The notes beneath the pieces are model-generated. The model was not told the DNA's origin. It ran no database searches and saw only the letters and a program-made list of their open reading frames with translations. DNA of 64,000 bases. Source: Microcystis wesenbergii NRERC-220 (GTDB lineage: Bacteria; Cyanobacteriota; Cyanobacteriia; Cyanobacteriales; Microcystaceae). This document shows, one piece after another, positions 18,219 through 26,002 of this stretch (its first letter is position 1; each line of letters starts with the position of its first letter). Both the position numbers and the translations under genes were made by a program. The stretch lies in NCBI RefSeq assembly GCF_032027425.1, contig NZ_JAVSJA010000001.1, positions 3,856,001 through 3,920,000 of the forward strand, in the 5' to 3' direction.

Positions 18219-18728
18219 TCAGTTTACTGCATAACGAGAGCCAATTTTACCGAGGGCATCAACAGCACTGAAACGAACGCTATCATCTTCATCGTAACAA
18301 ACATTTACTAGATCAGGAATAACATCTTCTAGTCCAATTTCACCTAAAGCAATTGTGGCTGTGACACGAACTTTTACTTCCGTATCTTGTAGGGATTGAA
18401 TGAGATAGGATATTGCTTTTTCACTACCAATTTTTCCGAGAGATTCCGCCGTGATTATCCGAATATCGGGATTAGTATCAGATAAGTAGGAAGCTAGATA
18501 AGGAATTGCGGATTCATTGCCAATTTCTCCTAAAGCTCGAATCAGATTTAGGCGAACATTAAGATCATTTTCTCCTATTAAATGGGATACTAAGGTGTCG
18601 GCAAGGCTGCTATTGCCAATTTTGCCCAAGGCTTCGGCAGCTTTAGCGCGGATCTGGGGGAGAGAATCGTTGAGTTTATTCAATAAAGTATTGATGGCGA
18701 TTTGGGTGTTATTAAGTTGCTGAACCAT
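18219..18728 (-). CDS. HEAT-repeat protein coupled to NACHT gene
   Basis: The frame extends up to 18794, but the ATG at 18726-18728 (MVQQLNN) lies one base behind the stop of the NACHT-HEAT gene and fits translational coupling better; a start at 18794 would overlap the upstream gene by 65 bases. The 169-residue product consists of about five HEAT/PBS-lyase-type repeats with the pattern (P)xIRxxAAEALGKIGxxxA. It is a helical scaffold for protein contacts. It probably continues the repeat function of the NACHT protein as a separate chain, possibly after fission of a once longer gene. Confidence 0.75.
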   Translation of the reverse strand: MVQQLNNTQIAINTLLNKLNDSLPQIRAKAAEALGKIGNSSLADTLVSHLIGENDLNVRLNLIRALGEIGNESAIPYLASYLSDTNPDIRIITAESLGKIGSEKAISYLIQSLQDTEVKVRVTATIALGEIGLEDVIPDLVNVCYDEDDSVRFSAVDALGKIGSRYAVN

Positions 18729-18729
18729 G

Positions 18730-21498
18730 TTATTTTTTCTCTGGGTTATTGTTATTAGTTTGCTGGGGATAATTCTGTTGGCTTCCTTGCACATTATGAG
18801 CTAAATTGCCAATAGTAGCTCCTCTGAAATCATAGGTAATAGATGAGGTTTCAGAGGTTGGGGATTGAGTGGAGTAAGAAATAGATTCAGGGAGGGGGTG
18901 ATAGTATTTAAGTTTGTTTTGAATTTTGTCTAGTGCTTCTCTAGCTTGAGAGAGAGTATTGCCATTATTTAATGTGACAAAATCAGGATTTTTCAGGCAT
19001 TTGATAAGTTCAGTCATCGCTGTTTCTGTGCCAATATTACCCAAAGCCTCAGCTGCCTGCGAACGAACATACTTATTAGAGTCTTCTAAAGCCTTGAGTA
19101 ACCCCGCAATCGCTGTTTCTGAGCCAATTTTACCCAAAGCGAAGGCTGCCTTCCAACGAACATCTTTATTAGAGTCTTCTAAAGCCTTGAGTAACCCCGT
19201 AATGGCTGTTTCTGAGCCAATTTTACCCAAAGCCTCGGCTGCGTTGCTACGAACATACTCATTAGAGTCTTTTAAAGCCTTGAGTAACCCCGCAATGGCT
19301 GTTTCTGAGCCAATATTACCCAAAGCCTCGGCTGCCTTCCCACGAACATCTTTGTTAGAGTGTTCTAAAGTCTTGAGTAATCCCGCAATGGCTGTTTCCG
19401 AGCCAATATTACCCAAAACCCAGACTGCGTTCCCACGAACATCCTCATCAGAGTCTTCTAAAGCCTTGAGTAACCCCGGAATGGCTGTTTCTGAGCTAAT
19501 CTTAGCCAAAGCCGCGGCTGCCTTCCAACGAACATACCCATCAGAGTCTTTTAAAGCCTTGAGTAACACCGGAATTGCTTCTTCTGAGCCAATCTTACCC
19601 AAAGCGAAGGCTGCACTCCTACGAGCATTCCTATCAGAGTTTTCTAAAGCCTTGAGTGACCGAGGAATTGCTGTTTCTGAGCCAATATTACCCAAAGCGA
19701 AGGCTGCATTCCCACGAACATCTTTATCAGAGTGTTCTAAAACCTTGAATAACCCCGCAATGGCTGTTTCTGAGCCAATTTTACACAAAGCCACGACTGC
19801 GTTGCTACGAACATCTTTATCAGAATCTTTTAAAGCCTTGAGTAATCCCGGAATGGCTGTTTCTGAGCCAATTTTACCCAAAGCGAAGGCTGCCTTCCAA
19901 CGAACATCTTTATTAGATTCTTCCAAAGCCTTGAGTAATCCCGCAATGGCTGTTTCTGTGCCAATCTTACCCAAAGCCTCGACTGCGTTCCCACGAACAT
20001 CCTCATCAGAGTCTTTTAAAGCCTTGAGTAACTCATTAACAACTTGATTAGACTTTGTTAATCCCAATAACTCCACCTTAAACCGTTTCGGCACATCCAA
20101 CCCAAGCACTAACCCCACTGTCTGCTTTTGAAACTTAAAGTTGACTTCTCCTGCTAACCTCGCTCCTAATTTTAAATCAATCTCTAACCCTAATTTAACC
20201 ACCCGTTTTGCTTGGGTTTCATTATCCAATAACCCCAACAGCAACGCCATAGGTTCTGTCCATTTGAGATAATTCAAATAGTCCCACTTTAACTGCTCAT
20301 CCCTGAGATGGGGTAACTTTTTCTTTAATTCCTCAGCCGTGTAATATTCTTGAATCAGTTGATGGCGAAAAGCAATTTTATCATTACCTTCTAGGTGAAT
20401 TAGATGATATTTCAATAAATCTTCTAGCCACTTCAATGCAGTATTATCAGGATAAGAAATTTTGCCCTGTAAAAACTTTATTAATATCTCCTCTGCTTGA
20501 TTCTTAGAAATAGATAACTTTATCTCCGTTGGGTTTTCACCAGTTGTCATCGTCCACGCCAAATGTTGCAGTAGTCGATTTTGCCAGAGATGCAAATCCT
20601 CTGAAATTTTAACTCCTTTGCGTATGTCAATTTTTTTTGTAAAACCTCGGAAAATTAAGCCTAAATTAGCAGGAATTTTGTTCTGATTATCATCAAAAAC
20701 TGAACAAAGCATCCACAAAAGTAGAGGAGTTTCTCCCAATTCCTTGAGACGATTTCCCAACTGTTTAAGCATTTCTTCGCCTTTTTCAGGCAAATAGGCC
20801 TTGACAAAATCCCGCATCTGTGGTTCAGTCAGGGGAAGCATTTCCAGCTTTTTTTCAATGTTTAAGTCGTCGCTGCCTAAATCCCTTGTTGTGAAAATCA
20901 TCGAAATTTCTGCATACTGCTGGCGAAAGTTTTTTAAATTCTGTCGTGCAGTATCTGAGGGCAACTCATTGATACCATCAAATAATAATAATGGTCTAAA
21001 ATTCTGATTTTCTAACAGCCAACTTTCTAGGGTATTACTATCAATAATTAATTTATGGCGTTTCAGGAATTGTAAAATTAAATCAAGAATTGAGGTTTCA
21101 TACAAGCGTAATTCGATGAGAATGGGAATTTGAATGATTTTAGCCTGATTTTGTTGATTTGGGCGCAACCTTTGCGCCCCTACAGATTCTTCTAATAATA
21201 ATCTGGCTAAAGCGGTCGATTTTCCTGAACCGGGACGACCTTTTAAAAGAACGTGATTAGTCGCATACTTGCGTAAACCATCTAAAACTGTGAATCTTTC
21301 GGTTTTTTCTGGTCTTTCTGCTCTTTCTTGTGGGTTTTGTGGTTCTTTTTCAATCGTCTGCACCTGCAAATCCATTAAAGGTGCAGTTTTCGACGGGCGT
21401 GTTTTTCCCTCTACGTCCGTGAGGGTGTAAAATGTCTCCCACTGGGCGTACTTTTCCGAGTCCGAGATTGATTTGAGATAGGGAGTCCAGTCAATCAT
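18730..21498 (-). CDS. NACHT-HEAT repeat STAND NTPase with C-terminal tag (locus B)
   Basis: A 922-residue paralogue of the locus A protein. Walker A is GRPGSGKST (residues 87-95), Walker B is PLLLFDGINEL (169-179), the sensor strand is IFTTRDLG, and the winged-helix-like end has FRHQLIQEYYTAEEL. From about residue 485 there are eleven full 31-residue HEAT repeats and a partial twelfth, nearly identical in sequence (IAGLLKALEDSNKDVR... ALGKIGSETA). Variation concentrates at the residue after DVR (G, W, S or R) and in the adjacent helix. The tag YDFRGATIGNLAHNVQGSQ lies near the C-terminus. Residues 105-114 are an in-frame insertion made by a palindromic repeat. I infer that the HEAT array senses a ligand and the NTPase switches signalling. 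Confidence 0.85.
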   Translation of the reverse strand: MIDWTPYLKSISDSEKYAQWETFYTLTDVEGKTRPSKTAPLMDLQVQTIEKEPQNPQERAERPEKTERFTVLDGLRKYATNHVLLKGRPGSGKSTALARLLLEESVGAQRLRPNQQNQAKIIQIPILIELRLYETSILDLILQFLKRHKLIIDSNTLESWLLENQNFRPLLLFDGINELPSDTARQNLKNFRQQYAEISMIFTTRDLGSDDLNIEKKLEMLPLTEPQMRDFVKAYLPEKGEEMLKQLGNRLKELGETPLLLWMLCSVFDDNQNKIPANLGLIFRGFTKKIDIRKGVKISEDLHLWQNRLLQHLAWTMTTGENPTEIKLSISKNQAEEILIKFLQGKISYPDNTALKWLEDLLKYHLIHLEGNDKIAFRHQLIQEYYTAEELKKKLPHLRDEQLKWDYLNYLKWTEPMALLLGLLDNETQAKRVVKLGLEIDLKLGARLAGEVNFKFQKQTVGLVLGLDVPKRFKVELLGLTKSNQVVNELLKALKDSDEDVRGNAVEALGKIGTETAIAGLLKALEESNKDVRWKAAFALGKIGSETAIPGLLKALKDSDKDVRSNAVVALCKIGSETAIAGLFKVLEHSDKDVRGNAAFALGNIGSETAIPRSLKALENSDRNARRSAAFALGKIGSEEAIPVLLKALKDSDGYVRWKAAAALAKISSETAIPGLLKALEDSDEDVRGNAVWVLGNIGSETAIAGLLKTLEHSNKDVRGKAAEALGNIGSETAIAGLLKALKDSNEYVRSNAAEALGKIGSETAITGLLKALEDSNKDVRWKAAFALGKIGSETAIAGLLKALEDSNKYVRSQAAEALGNIGTETAMTELIKCLKNPDFVTLNNGNTLSQAREALDKIQNKLKYYHPLPESISYSTQSPTSETSSITYDFRGATIGNLAHNVQGSQQNYPQQTNNNNPEKK
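18970..20050 (-). repeat. tandem 93-bp repeats encoding the HEAT array
   Basis: Eleven full copies of a 93-base unit, each encoding 31 residues, lie head to tail within the NACHT-HEAT gene. Long runs are identical between copies at DNA level, for example TTACCCAAAGC and GCCTTGAGTAA. This points to recent unit duplication or gene conversion. The antisense frame across the array stays open only because of this periodicity. Confidence 0.9.
21161..21184. repeat. GGGCGCAA palindrome inserted in-frame in the NACHT gene
   Basis: GGGCGCAA-CC-TTTGCGCCCC followed by TAC matches palindromic units found between genes (1070-1095, 33874-33890). Here it lies within coding sequence and adds about ten residues (VGAQRLRPN) between the Walker A helix and the next strand. 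The locus A paralogue lacks them. Confidence 0.7.
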
Positions 21499-21747
21499 TG
21501 ATGCTGTCTGTTAGTTCGAGAAGGAATCCCGATTAAACTTTCTAATATTTTAATTGTAAGCTAAGTTAGTTCGGACTAAGAAGATTTGGTCACAACTTCC
21601 AAGATAGAATAGAGCTAACCAGCTACGGTAAAATTAGGGTTTCGGCTTATCCTCAACTCAGGTTAACTAGGAATAGGCCGATTTATTTTGCTAAGGTTAT
21701 ATTTTGAGCAACTTTTGTCAATTTAGCCACAAACAGAAGCATAAATC

Positions 21748-21862
21748 GTAGGTGCGTTAGCCAAAGCGTAACGCAGCAATTTAATAATTAAGTTGCTGCG
21801 TGGGGTGCAGATTATTAATTTGTTTTTTTGTCAGAGATTATCGCCGCAAACACGCACCCTAC
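21748..21862. mobile_element. MITE-like element with GTAGGTGCGT ends
   Basis: GTAGGTGCGT at 21748-21757 and ACGCACCCTAC at 21852-21862 form imperfect inverted ends. An internal palindrome (GCGTAACGCAGCAA / TTGCTGCGT) lies between them. It sits in the gap upstream of the NACHT-HEAT gene and borders the deleted toxin-antitoxin copy. Confidence 0.6.
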
Positions 21863-21875
21863 AAGAATTTATAAA

Positions 21876-22035
21876 ACTAAAATCAACACAGATAAATGTA
21901 TTAGTCATGATTTTCTCTATCACAATTTCTTCCATCAATTGCCGATCTCTTTCTTCTCTCAACCGCTTGGATAACCGAGAAATAACCCGTTTAAAGTCAT
22001 ATCCCCCCGTAAGCAAAACTAGCTCGACTTTTGTG
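21876..22035 (-). pseudogene. internally deleted second copy of the PIN toxin-antitoxin locus
   Basis: Bases about 21876-21957 repeat the junction of the intact module (about 22491-22590): the last antitoxin codons (REERDRQLMEEIV) and the first toxin codons (MTNTFICVD-SFI). Bases about 21957-22020 repeat sequence found upstream of the antitoxin (22919-22988). About 330 bases corresponding to 22590-22918, most of the antitoxin, are missing, and the toxin is cut after its first 13 codons. It is non-functional as a module. Confidence 0.75.
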
Positions 22036-22100
22036 CTTTTCTAAGCATACTGCCTAGTCAGGTTAAATAAAACTAAAGCTATTGAGAGAGAAATAAAAAT

Positions 22101-22532
22101 CTACACTTCAACCAAATGAACCCAACTTAGAGAAGATTTAACGCTGTTAAATAAGCGTTTATCGCTAGTGTATAAATTTGCTTGAAATCGTTGAGCTAAT
22201 ACTAGATAATGGGCATCATAAGTAGCAGGAAGATTCAAGGTTTGCGAAATTTCTATTGCTTGGTAATGGAGGTAATGATCTCCATGAAACTGAATAGGTA
22301 AATCTAAGACTTCTGTAAGGAGGGTTTGCGCTTCCGTCTCCAAAATTTGACCAGCTTTTTTCAGACGATAAAATACGTTAGTGACTTCGTAACATAATAA
22401 AGTTGGTGCAATCACTAAATTTTCCTCGGTCATCCATTTTTGCCAGAGTTGACTGTACATTGTTACAGAAGGTTCAACCGTTGTTAAACGAACTATAAAA
22501 CTAGAATCAACACAGATAAATGTATTAGTCAT
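22101..22532 (-). CDS. PIN-domain (VapC-like) toxin
   Basis: A 143-residue PIN-fold ribonuclease candidate. It begins MTNTFICVDSSF with the first acidic residue (D9). The conserved Glu is in LLCYEVTNVF, the third acidic residue in TYDAHYLVLAQ, and the fourth in TSDKRLFN, which completes the metal-binding set of PIN nucleases. VapC-type toxins cut tRNA or other RNA when their antitoxin is lost. It lies 8 bases behind the antitoxin gene in the same direction. A deleted duplicate of the pair lies just downstream. Confidence 0.85.
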   Translation of the reverse strand: MTNTFICVDSSFIVRLTTVEPSVTMYSQLWQKWMTEENLVIAPTLLCYEVTNVFYRLKKAGQILETEAQTLLTEVLDLPIQFHGDHYLHYQAIEISQTLNLPATYDAHYLVLAQRFQANLYTSDKRLFNSVKSSLSWVHLVEV

Positions 22533-22540
22533 TATTTTCT

Positions 22541-22792
22541 CTATTCACTCACAATTTCTTCCATCAATTGCCGATCTCTTTCTTCTCTCATTTGATGAAT
22601 AATTTCAGTAACATCGGTTTTAAATGGTTTTCCCTGACGACGTTCATAAATGGCTTTTCGAGTTGCGTCAATTCGTTCTAATGCAATTTCCCAAGAGGGG
22701 TGATCTTTGAGTTTTTTTCCTAACAATTCTTGTTCTTCTAGGGACAAGGATTTAATTGCATTAACTAGAGATTCCACGAGTTGAATATTCAT
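22541..22792 (-). CDS. antitoxin of the PIN-type module
   Basis: An 83-residue protein preceding the PIN toxin by 8 bases. Its N-terminal half (LVESLVNAIKSLSLEEQELLGKKL) is a leucine-rich helical part common in cyanobacterial PIN-associated antitoxins. The C-terminal half is charged (REERDRQLMEEIVSE) and probably binds the toxin. No clear DNA-binding fold is visible. The assignment rests mainly on gene order and size. Confidence 0.7.
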   Translation of the reverse strand: MNIQLVESLVNAIKSLSLEEQELLGKKLKDHPSWEIALERIDATRKAIYERRQGKPFKTDVTEIIHQMREERDRQLMEEIVSE

Positions 22793-23061
22793 TTTTTTAC
22801 ATCTTTGACTAAAATTATCGGTGTTTATGAAGAGTTATTATAGCCTAGCCTTTGAATTATAACAAAGAGACGCAAACTCCGTCGCTTACGTCCCCAATTT
22901 ATCATCAATCAAAGTTTACCGCTTGGATAACCGAGAAATAACCCGTTTAAAGTCATATCCCCCCGTAAAAAAAATTAGCCCGACTTTTTTAACAATTGTC
23001 GGCAAAATTTTGCTTGCTTTTTTCACGGCTTTTTGCAATAATATTTTTATAAGACTTTATA

Positions 23062-23165
23062 TATAATGGAGTGGTGGAGTCTAGAGAAAAATGCACGGAT
23101 TCCCATTATAAGAAAAGTATAACCGAAGCCGCCGCCCAAGTCAAGGGGTCACTCCTCTTTTTTTT
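23062..23165 (+). ncRNA. candidate short transcript upstream of the pseudouridine synthase
   Basis: TATAAT at 23062-23067 is followed by about 75 bases and then a hairpin (AAGGGG 23143-23148 with CCTCTT 23154-23159) running into eight T (23158-23165). The 5' part (GGAGTG) could also pair with CACTCC near the end. No frame is encoded. A small RNA or attenuated leader is possible. The -35 region is poor, and it is not a known cyanobacterial RNA that I recognise. The rest of the 500-base gap (22793-23294) holds the 22919-22988 repeat and nothing else I can support. Confidence 0.35.
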
Positions 23166-23294
23166 GAGAAGTTTTCAAAGAAAAAAAATCAAAGAGGCAG
23201 CCGGAGATATTCTGTTTTTCTTCACTATTTGGGCGAAAAAACCCTTTTAGGATGCCTATAATAGGAGAGAGAAAGGGTTAAAAACTAAAAAAAA

Positions 23295-24041
23295 ATGGCG
23301 GAGAGAGTCCAGAAAATCCTTGCCCAGTGGGGAATTGCCTCCCGAAGAAGGGCGGAGGAGATGATCATAGCCGGCCGGGTGAGACGGAATGGCAAAATCG
23401 TGCAGTTAGGAGAAAAAGCCGACCCCGAAAAAGATCACCTAGAAATAGACGGAAAAAAAATTGAACCGGCCAATCGTCCCAAAAGATTGTATATACTGGT
23501 CAACAAACCCATTGGTGTGGTTTCTACCTGTAGGGATCCACAAAACCGGCCGACGGTAATTGACCTTTTGCCCGACTCCCTCGCCAGCGAGACGGGGTTA
23601 CATCCCGTAGGCAGGTTGGACATCAACACCACTGGGGCTTTACTCCTCACCAACGACGGTCAACTCACCCTCACCCTCACCCATCCCCGTTATCATTTGC
23701 CCAAAACCTATCGGGTTTGGCTAGATGGTGCCATTGATAGACTTGCTCTCCAGCGTTGGCGAGAAGGTATCCTCTTAGAGGGAAAAAAAACCTTACCCGC
23801 ACAGGTTGAGATACTCAAGCAAACCGACCAAAAAACCCTACTAGAAGTTATTTTAGTGGAGGGAAGAAATCGGCAGATTCGCTCTGTAGCGGAAGAATTG
23901 GGCCATCGCGTCCTGAAACTTCATCGCAGTGCCATCGGTCGTATTCAACTAAACTCTGGTAATAATTCCCCCTTACCCTTGGGTGATTACCGTTTTTTAA
24001 CCCTTGATGAACTGAAATATTTAAAGAACCAGATTAACTAA
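23295..24041 (+). CDS. pseudouridine synthase, RsuA/RluB/E/F family
   Basis: A 248-residue enzyme that isomerises a specific uridine in ribosomal RNA. The S4 RNA-binding domain occupies residues 1-55 ([21 protein letters not shown]). The catalytic domain has [17 protein letters not shown], whose Asp is the nucleophile, and the family end motifs KTYRV and [16 protein letters not shown]. In cyanobacteria the single family member is usually annotated RluB-like (23S rRNA), but an RsuA-like 16S target cannot be excluded. The ATG start follows an A-rich leader. Two genes in the same direction follow closely. Confidence 0.92.
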   Translation: MAERVQKILAQWGIASRRRAEEMIIAGRVRRNGKIVQLGEKADPEKDHLEIDGKKIEPANRPKRLYILVNKPIGVVSTCRDPQNRPTVIDLLPDSLASETGLHPVGRLDINTTGALLLTNDGQLTLTLTHPRYHLPKTYRVWLDGAIDRLALQRWREGILLEGKKTLPAQVEILKQTDQKTLLEVILVEGRNRQIRSVAEELGHRVLKLHRSAIGRIQLNSGNNSPLPLGDYRFLTLDELKYLKNQIN

Positions 24042-24067
24042 GCTGAAAGTCAGCCCCTAATAGCGAT

Positions 24068-24829
24068 ATGTTTCGCCTTCTCCAATCACAACTTGATCCC
24101 CAGCATAAACAGCGAACCAAATTACTGGAAATCGGCGTTTATTTGCAAAAAAATCGCCTAGAACAGTCCCTTTCTCTCGAGGAAATTGCCCAGAAAACCT
24201 TAATCCCGCGCCATCGCCTAGAAGCACTGGAAGCGGGGGATTTGGAGGCATTGCCCGAACCGATTTATATTCGTTGGTTAATCAAACAATTTGCCGATAG
24301 TCTGGCCCTGGATGGTGAGACGATTAGCCGACGTTTTCCCACCAAGGTCAATAACTTTTTTAGGGGAACAAAACCGTCTTTATCGCTGCCGAGTCTTCAA
24401 ATTCGCCCGATTCATCTCTATTTTCTCTATTTAATCCTAGTTATTGGTTCCGTACAAACCCTATCCCACGTCCTGCAAAAATCGGTACTGCAATCGAATC
24501 GCCTACCGCCGCCTTCCTTGCCACAACAGCAAATTGTCCAACCGAAAAGCAATCCCCTTCAACCGGTGGCCAACAAAACCAGCAATAATCAGCAGCTGGT
24601 GGTGGAGGTAAAACTGGAGGATGACTGCTGGCTGCGGGTGGTGGTGGATGGCAAGACAGAATTTGAGGGTGTGCTGCCCCAAGGAAGCCATCGCACTTGG
24701 CAAGCAAACCGAGAATTAACCGTGAGGGCGGGTAATGCCGGCGGGGTTTACGTTGCCGTTAATAATGCCAATGCTAAACAACTGGGGCAACCGGGCAAAG
24801 TCGAGGAAGTCACCTACCGGGCAAATTGA
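24068..24829 (+). CDS. RodZ-like helix-turn-helix membrane protein
   Basis: A 253-residue protein with an N-terminal xre-type helix-turn-helix (SLSLEEIAQKTLIPRHRLEALEAGDLEALPEP, about residues 33-66), one transmembrane helix (about 118-138), a Pro/Gln-rich linker, and a C-terminal periplasmic beta domain (DUF4115 type: LEDDCWLRVVVDGKTEFEG). This is the layout of RodZ, which links MreB to the cell envelope in rod-shaped bacteria; in coccoid cyanobacteria the role is open. It begins 26 bases behind the pseudouridine synthase. Confidence 0.75.
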   Translation: MFRLLQSQLDPQHKQRTKLLEIGVYLQKNRLEQSLSLEEIAQKTLIPRHRLEALEAGDLEALPEPIYIRWLIKQFADSLALDGETISRRFPTKVNNFFRGTKPSLSLPSLQIRPIHLYFLYLILVIGSVQTLSHVLQKSVLQSNRLPPPSLPQQQIVQPKSNPLQPVANKTSNNQQLVVEVKLEDDCWLRVVVDGKTEFEGVLPQGSHRTWQANRELTVRAGNAGGVYVAVNNANAKQLGQPGKVEEVTYRAN

Positions 24830-24837
24830 GCTAATTT

Positions 24838-25686
24838 ATGCAAAAGGTTTTTTCACCCCTCGATCGCCTTCAGGGAGGGTTAATCGGGGCATATATTGGG
24901 GAATCCTTGCATAATCAACCCCTAATACCAGCCTTTAACTATGAGGCTACACCGAGGACGACCCTGCTTTTGCAAGCACTGCAATCTAAGGAGGATTTTT
25001 CCCTTGCGATCGCAGCCAAGCAGCAGTCGGAATCGGCGTTATTATTTGTACTGTTGCCGGAGATTTTAACCTGGCCCGACCATGGGGAACGTTGGCAAGC
25101 TAGATTAAATTTTTGGCTAAAAAAGGGCTTAATTTCCGAGTTAACCCGACAAGAAGCGATAATTTGGGGAGAGGCTGTAGGTCTGTTATTACAGGGAAAA
25201 AAGCCTTTAAATCAGTTAATGGCGCAATTACTAACTATTAACCCCAAGAATAAGCTATTAGAGCAGATTCAGTCAGCTTTAAGGCAAAATCATCCCTTAG
25301 AGTCCATTTTATCGGCTTGGGCGAAAGATAGCTCACCTTTAGGAATTGCGATCGCAGCTTCTCTCTATACCTTTCTGCAAACGACCGAGGATTTCGCCGT
25401 TAGCGTGCGTCGCGCTAATTCTAGTCCCTATCAACGGCAATTAACCACCACTTTAGCGGGGATTTGGGCGGGATTGTACAACGGTATCGAGGGGATTCCC
25501 CTAGCTTGGCGGCAAAATTTGCCGAAAGAGCCAGTTAAACAGCAATTAATGGATAAAGCTGGGGAAATCTATCGAATTTCCCTGGGTATATCTCCTCATC
25601 TTGTCCTATCTCCTCATACTGCCGTCGCTTACGGGGGAACAATCCAACCCCGTCCTAGCTTAAAATTGGTCTCTCAAGACAAGTAG
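24838..25686 (+). CDS. ADP-ribosylglycohydrolase-fold-like protein, probably without the metal site
   Basis: The 282-residue protein begins with RLQGGLIGAYIGESL and near the end has SVRRANSS and TTTLAGIWAGLYNGIEGIP, which resemble the start and the GD-x-D-x-x-G region of DraG-type ADP-ribosylglycohydrolases. The TDDT-type and DDAD-type acidic metal ligands of active enzymes are not visible, so hydrolase activity is unlikely. The gene starts 8 bases behind the RodZ-like gene and is probably cotranscribed. The fold call is moderate; otherwise it is a conserved protein of unknown function. Confidence 0.45.
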   Translation: MQKVFSPLDRLQGGLIGAYIGESLHNQPLIPAFNYEATPRTTLLLQALQSKEDFSLAIAAKQQSESALLFVLLPEILTWPDHGERWQARLNFWLKKGLISELTRQEAIIWGEAVGLLLQGKKPLNQLMAQLLTINPKNKLLEQIQSALRQNHPLESILSAWAKDSSPLGIAIAASLYTFLQTTEDFAVSVRRANSSPYQRQLTTTLAGIWAGLYNGIEGIPLAWRQNLPKEPVKQQLMDKAGEIYRISLGISPHLVLSPHTAVAYGGTIQPRPSLKLVSQDK

Positions 25687-25789
25687 TCGTGCAAAATTAA
25701 CTTCTTGGTTAGGATAGGCAAAAGGCAATAGGCAAAAGGCAATAGGGAGAGTAAATAATCAGTTCTGAATAACCAGATTTAGTATTACT

Positions 25790-26002
25790 TAGGGTTTGCT
25801 GAATAAATCTAAAAACCTTGTTGGATAATATCTTTAGGCTTTTTTGACCTCAAAAATTGCCGGTTCTTCGAGTAATCGGGGGGAAATTGGCTCTCTTATT
25901 CTTTGTCTGATCAGTTTAACTTATAAGCGATCAATCTTTGTGTCCTTTGTGTCTTTGTGGTTCTTTCCACACCCCACCAACAAGCTTTTTCAGCAAACCC
26001 TA
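25790..26002. mobile_element. MITE with TAGGGTTTGCTGAA ends
   Basis: Perfect 14-bp terminal inverted repeats at 25790-25803 and 25989-26002 enclose about 185 non-coding bases. A similar end sequence (TAGGGTTTGCTGAA) occurs at 5053-5066 behind leuA. The right end supplies the stop codon of the aldo/keto reductase. Confidence 0.75.

Noticed and set aside
18959-20047. A 362-codon open frame on the plus strand with a 31-residue periodicity
   Set aside because: It is antisense to the HEAT array of the NACHT gene. Its openness follows from the 93-bp repeat, and the sense strand has the recognisable HEAT protein.
18970-20050. CRISPR-like periodic repeats
   Set aside because: The 93-base units have no unique spacers and lie in a coding frame; they encode HEAT repeats.
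21831-22016. A separate 61-codon gene
   Set aside because: It is a fusion of the antitoxin end and toxin start from a deleted duplicate; I list it as a remnant instead.
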